The notes below the pieces were generated by a model, which saw only the letters and a program-made list of their open reading frames with translations, searched no databases and was not told where the DNA came from. DNA of 64,000 nucleotides, taken from the NCBI RefSeq assembly GCF_020085105.1, contig NC_058053.1, positions 15,028,888 through 15,092,887 of the forward strand, given 5' to 3'. The translations under genes were made by a program, and so were the position numbers. This document shows, in pieces, positions 60,894 through 64,000 of the stretch; position 1 is the stretch's first letter; every line of letters starts with the position of its first letter. The DNA comes from Siniperca chuatsi. Taxonomy: Eukaryota > Chordata > Actinopteri > Centrarchiformes > Sinipercidae.

Positions 60894-61055
60894 TGTAAAA
60901 AAATCTTAAATAAAATAACAGCCAAGGGTCTAAACTCCATATCAGAGTTTATGTGATTGTATTGTACCCATTCAAATTTCTACTTTTACATTTTCTACCT
61001 TTAGATTTATGGAATATTTAAAAATGTGCAACATAACTGGTCTCTCAAAACCCAT

Positions 61056-61061
61056 TTTATT
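61056..61061 (-). terminator. chrna1: chrna1 poly(A) signal AATAAA
   Basis: TTTATT on the plus strand gives AATAAA on the minus strand about 325 nt after the chrna1 stop codon, a sensible 3' UTR length. Confidence 0.5.
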
Positions 61062-61383
61062 CAGTTGTTCCCTATTAACATGTCAAGGAAAACAATATTC
61101 CAAAATATTAGATTCCTTTTCAAATGCACATACAGTATATTCCCTAAAAAAAAAACAACAACAACTCTGCTCTGTGATAAAATATGCTGAAGATACTGCA
61201 TATAACGTGATCTTGTACATACACAAATGGGACCATTCTTCAAACACCAAAAAGCAAAAAAAACAGAGACCACATGCAGCATAGACTGTGAATGCTGCAG
61301 GGCTGCAAAGGTTATAAGTTTCACAATGAGCAACAAACTGTTCATTTGAGAAGTTAAGCCGGTAAAACGTTAGACACAGTCTT

Positions 61384-64000
<2,617 letters not shown>

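Larger units (their letters stand above)
58521..61050. other. gpr155-chrna1 intergenic DNA (no WIPF1)
   Basis: About 2.5 kb of AT-rich DNA holding a LINE tail (58890-59172), an LTR-like fragment (59385-59900) and a decayed gpr155 exon 3 copy (60781-60893). No exon of WIPF1, which lies here in human, was seen on either strand. The rest of the sequence shows no feature I can name. Confidence 0.6.

Overview
The window is nuclear DNA from a ray-finned fish, most likely a percomorph teleost. It carries intron-split vertebrate genes with GT/AG junctions, AT-rich introns, long CA and AT microsatellites and dispersed repeats typical of teleost genomes. The gene order ola1 (-), sp9 (+), cir1 (-), scrn3 (+), gpr155 (-), chrna1 (-) matches, in order and strand, the block I know from human 2q31.1. 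The human neighbour WIPF1, expected between GPR155 and CHRNA1, is not seen. I cannot name the species.

Layout. 1-32.6 kb: the 5' part of ola1, seven coding exons (734 nt) spread over 24 kb of introns, with four copies of one inverted-repeat MITE, other dispersed repeats, an L2-like LINE tail and several stretches that look like conserved non-coding DNA. The 3' part of ola1 lies beyond position 1. 32.6-35.5 kb: a probable shared promoter and the two-exon transcription factor gene sp9. 37.4-42.8 kb: cir1, ten coding exons, including a 14-nt micro-exon and two exons flanked by long AT microsatellites. 42.8-43.5 kb: the head-to-head cir1/scrn3 promoter region. 43.5-48.3 kb: scrn3. 50.4-58.3 kb: gpr155 (LYCHOS), 14 coding exons. 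58.5-61.4 kb: intergenic DNA with retroelement remains and a decayed copy of gpr155 exon 3. 61.4-62.3 kb: the last three coding exons of chrna1; the rest of that gene lies beyond 64,000.

The genes do not form a pathway: a translation-associated ATPase, a limb and brain zinc-finger factor, a Notch-pathway corepressor, a secernin, a lysosomal cholesterol sensor and a muscle acetylcholine receptor subunit. The likely reason for ola1/sp9 linkage is regulatory: ola1 introns may hold enhancers for sp9 (inference). I found no prokaryote-like system, CRISPR array or RNA gene. The least expected items are the gpr155 exon relic, the inverted MITE pair around ola1 exon 4, the paired AT tracts around cir1 exons 8-9 and a gpr155 uORF overlapping its start codon. 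All exon boundaries were read by eye from splice signals, reading phase and remembered human homologues; no alignment was run.
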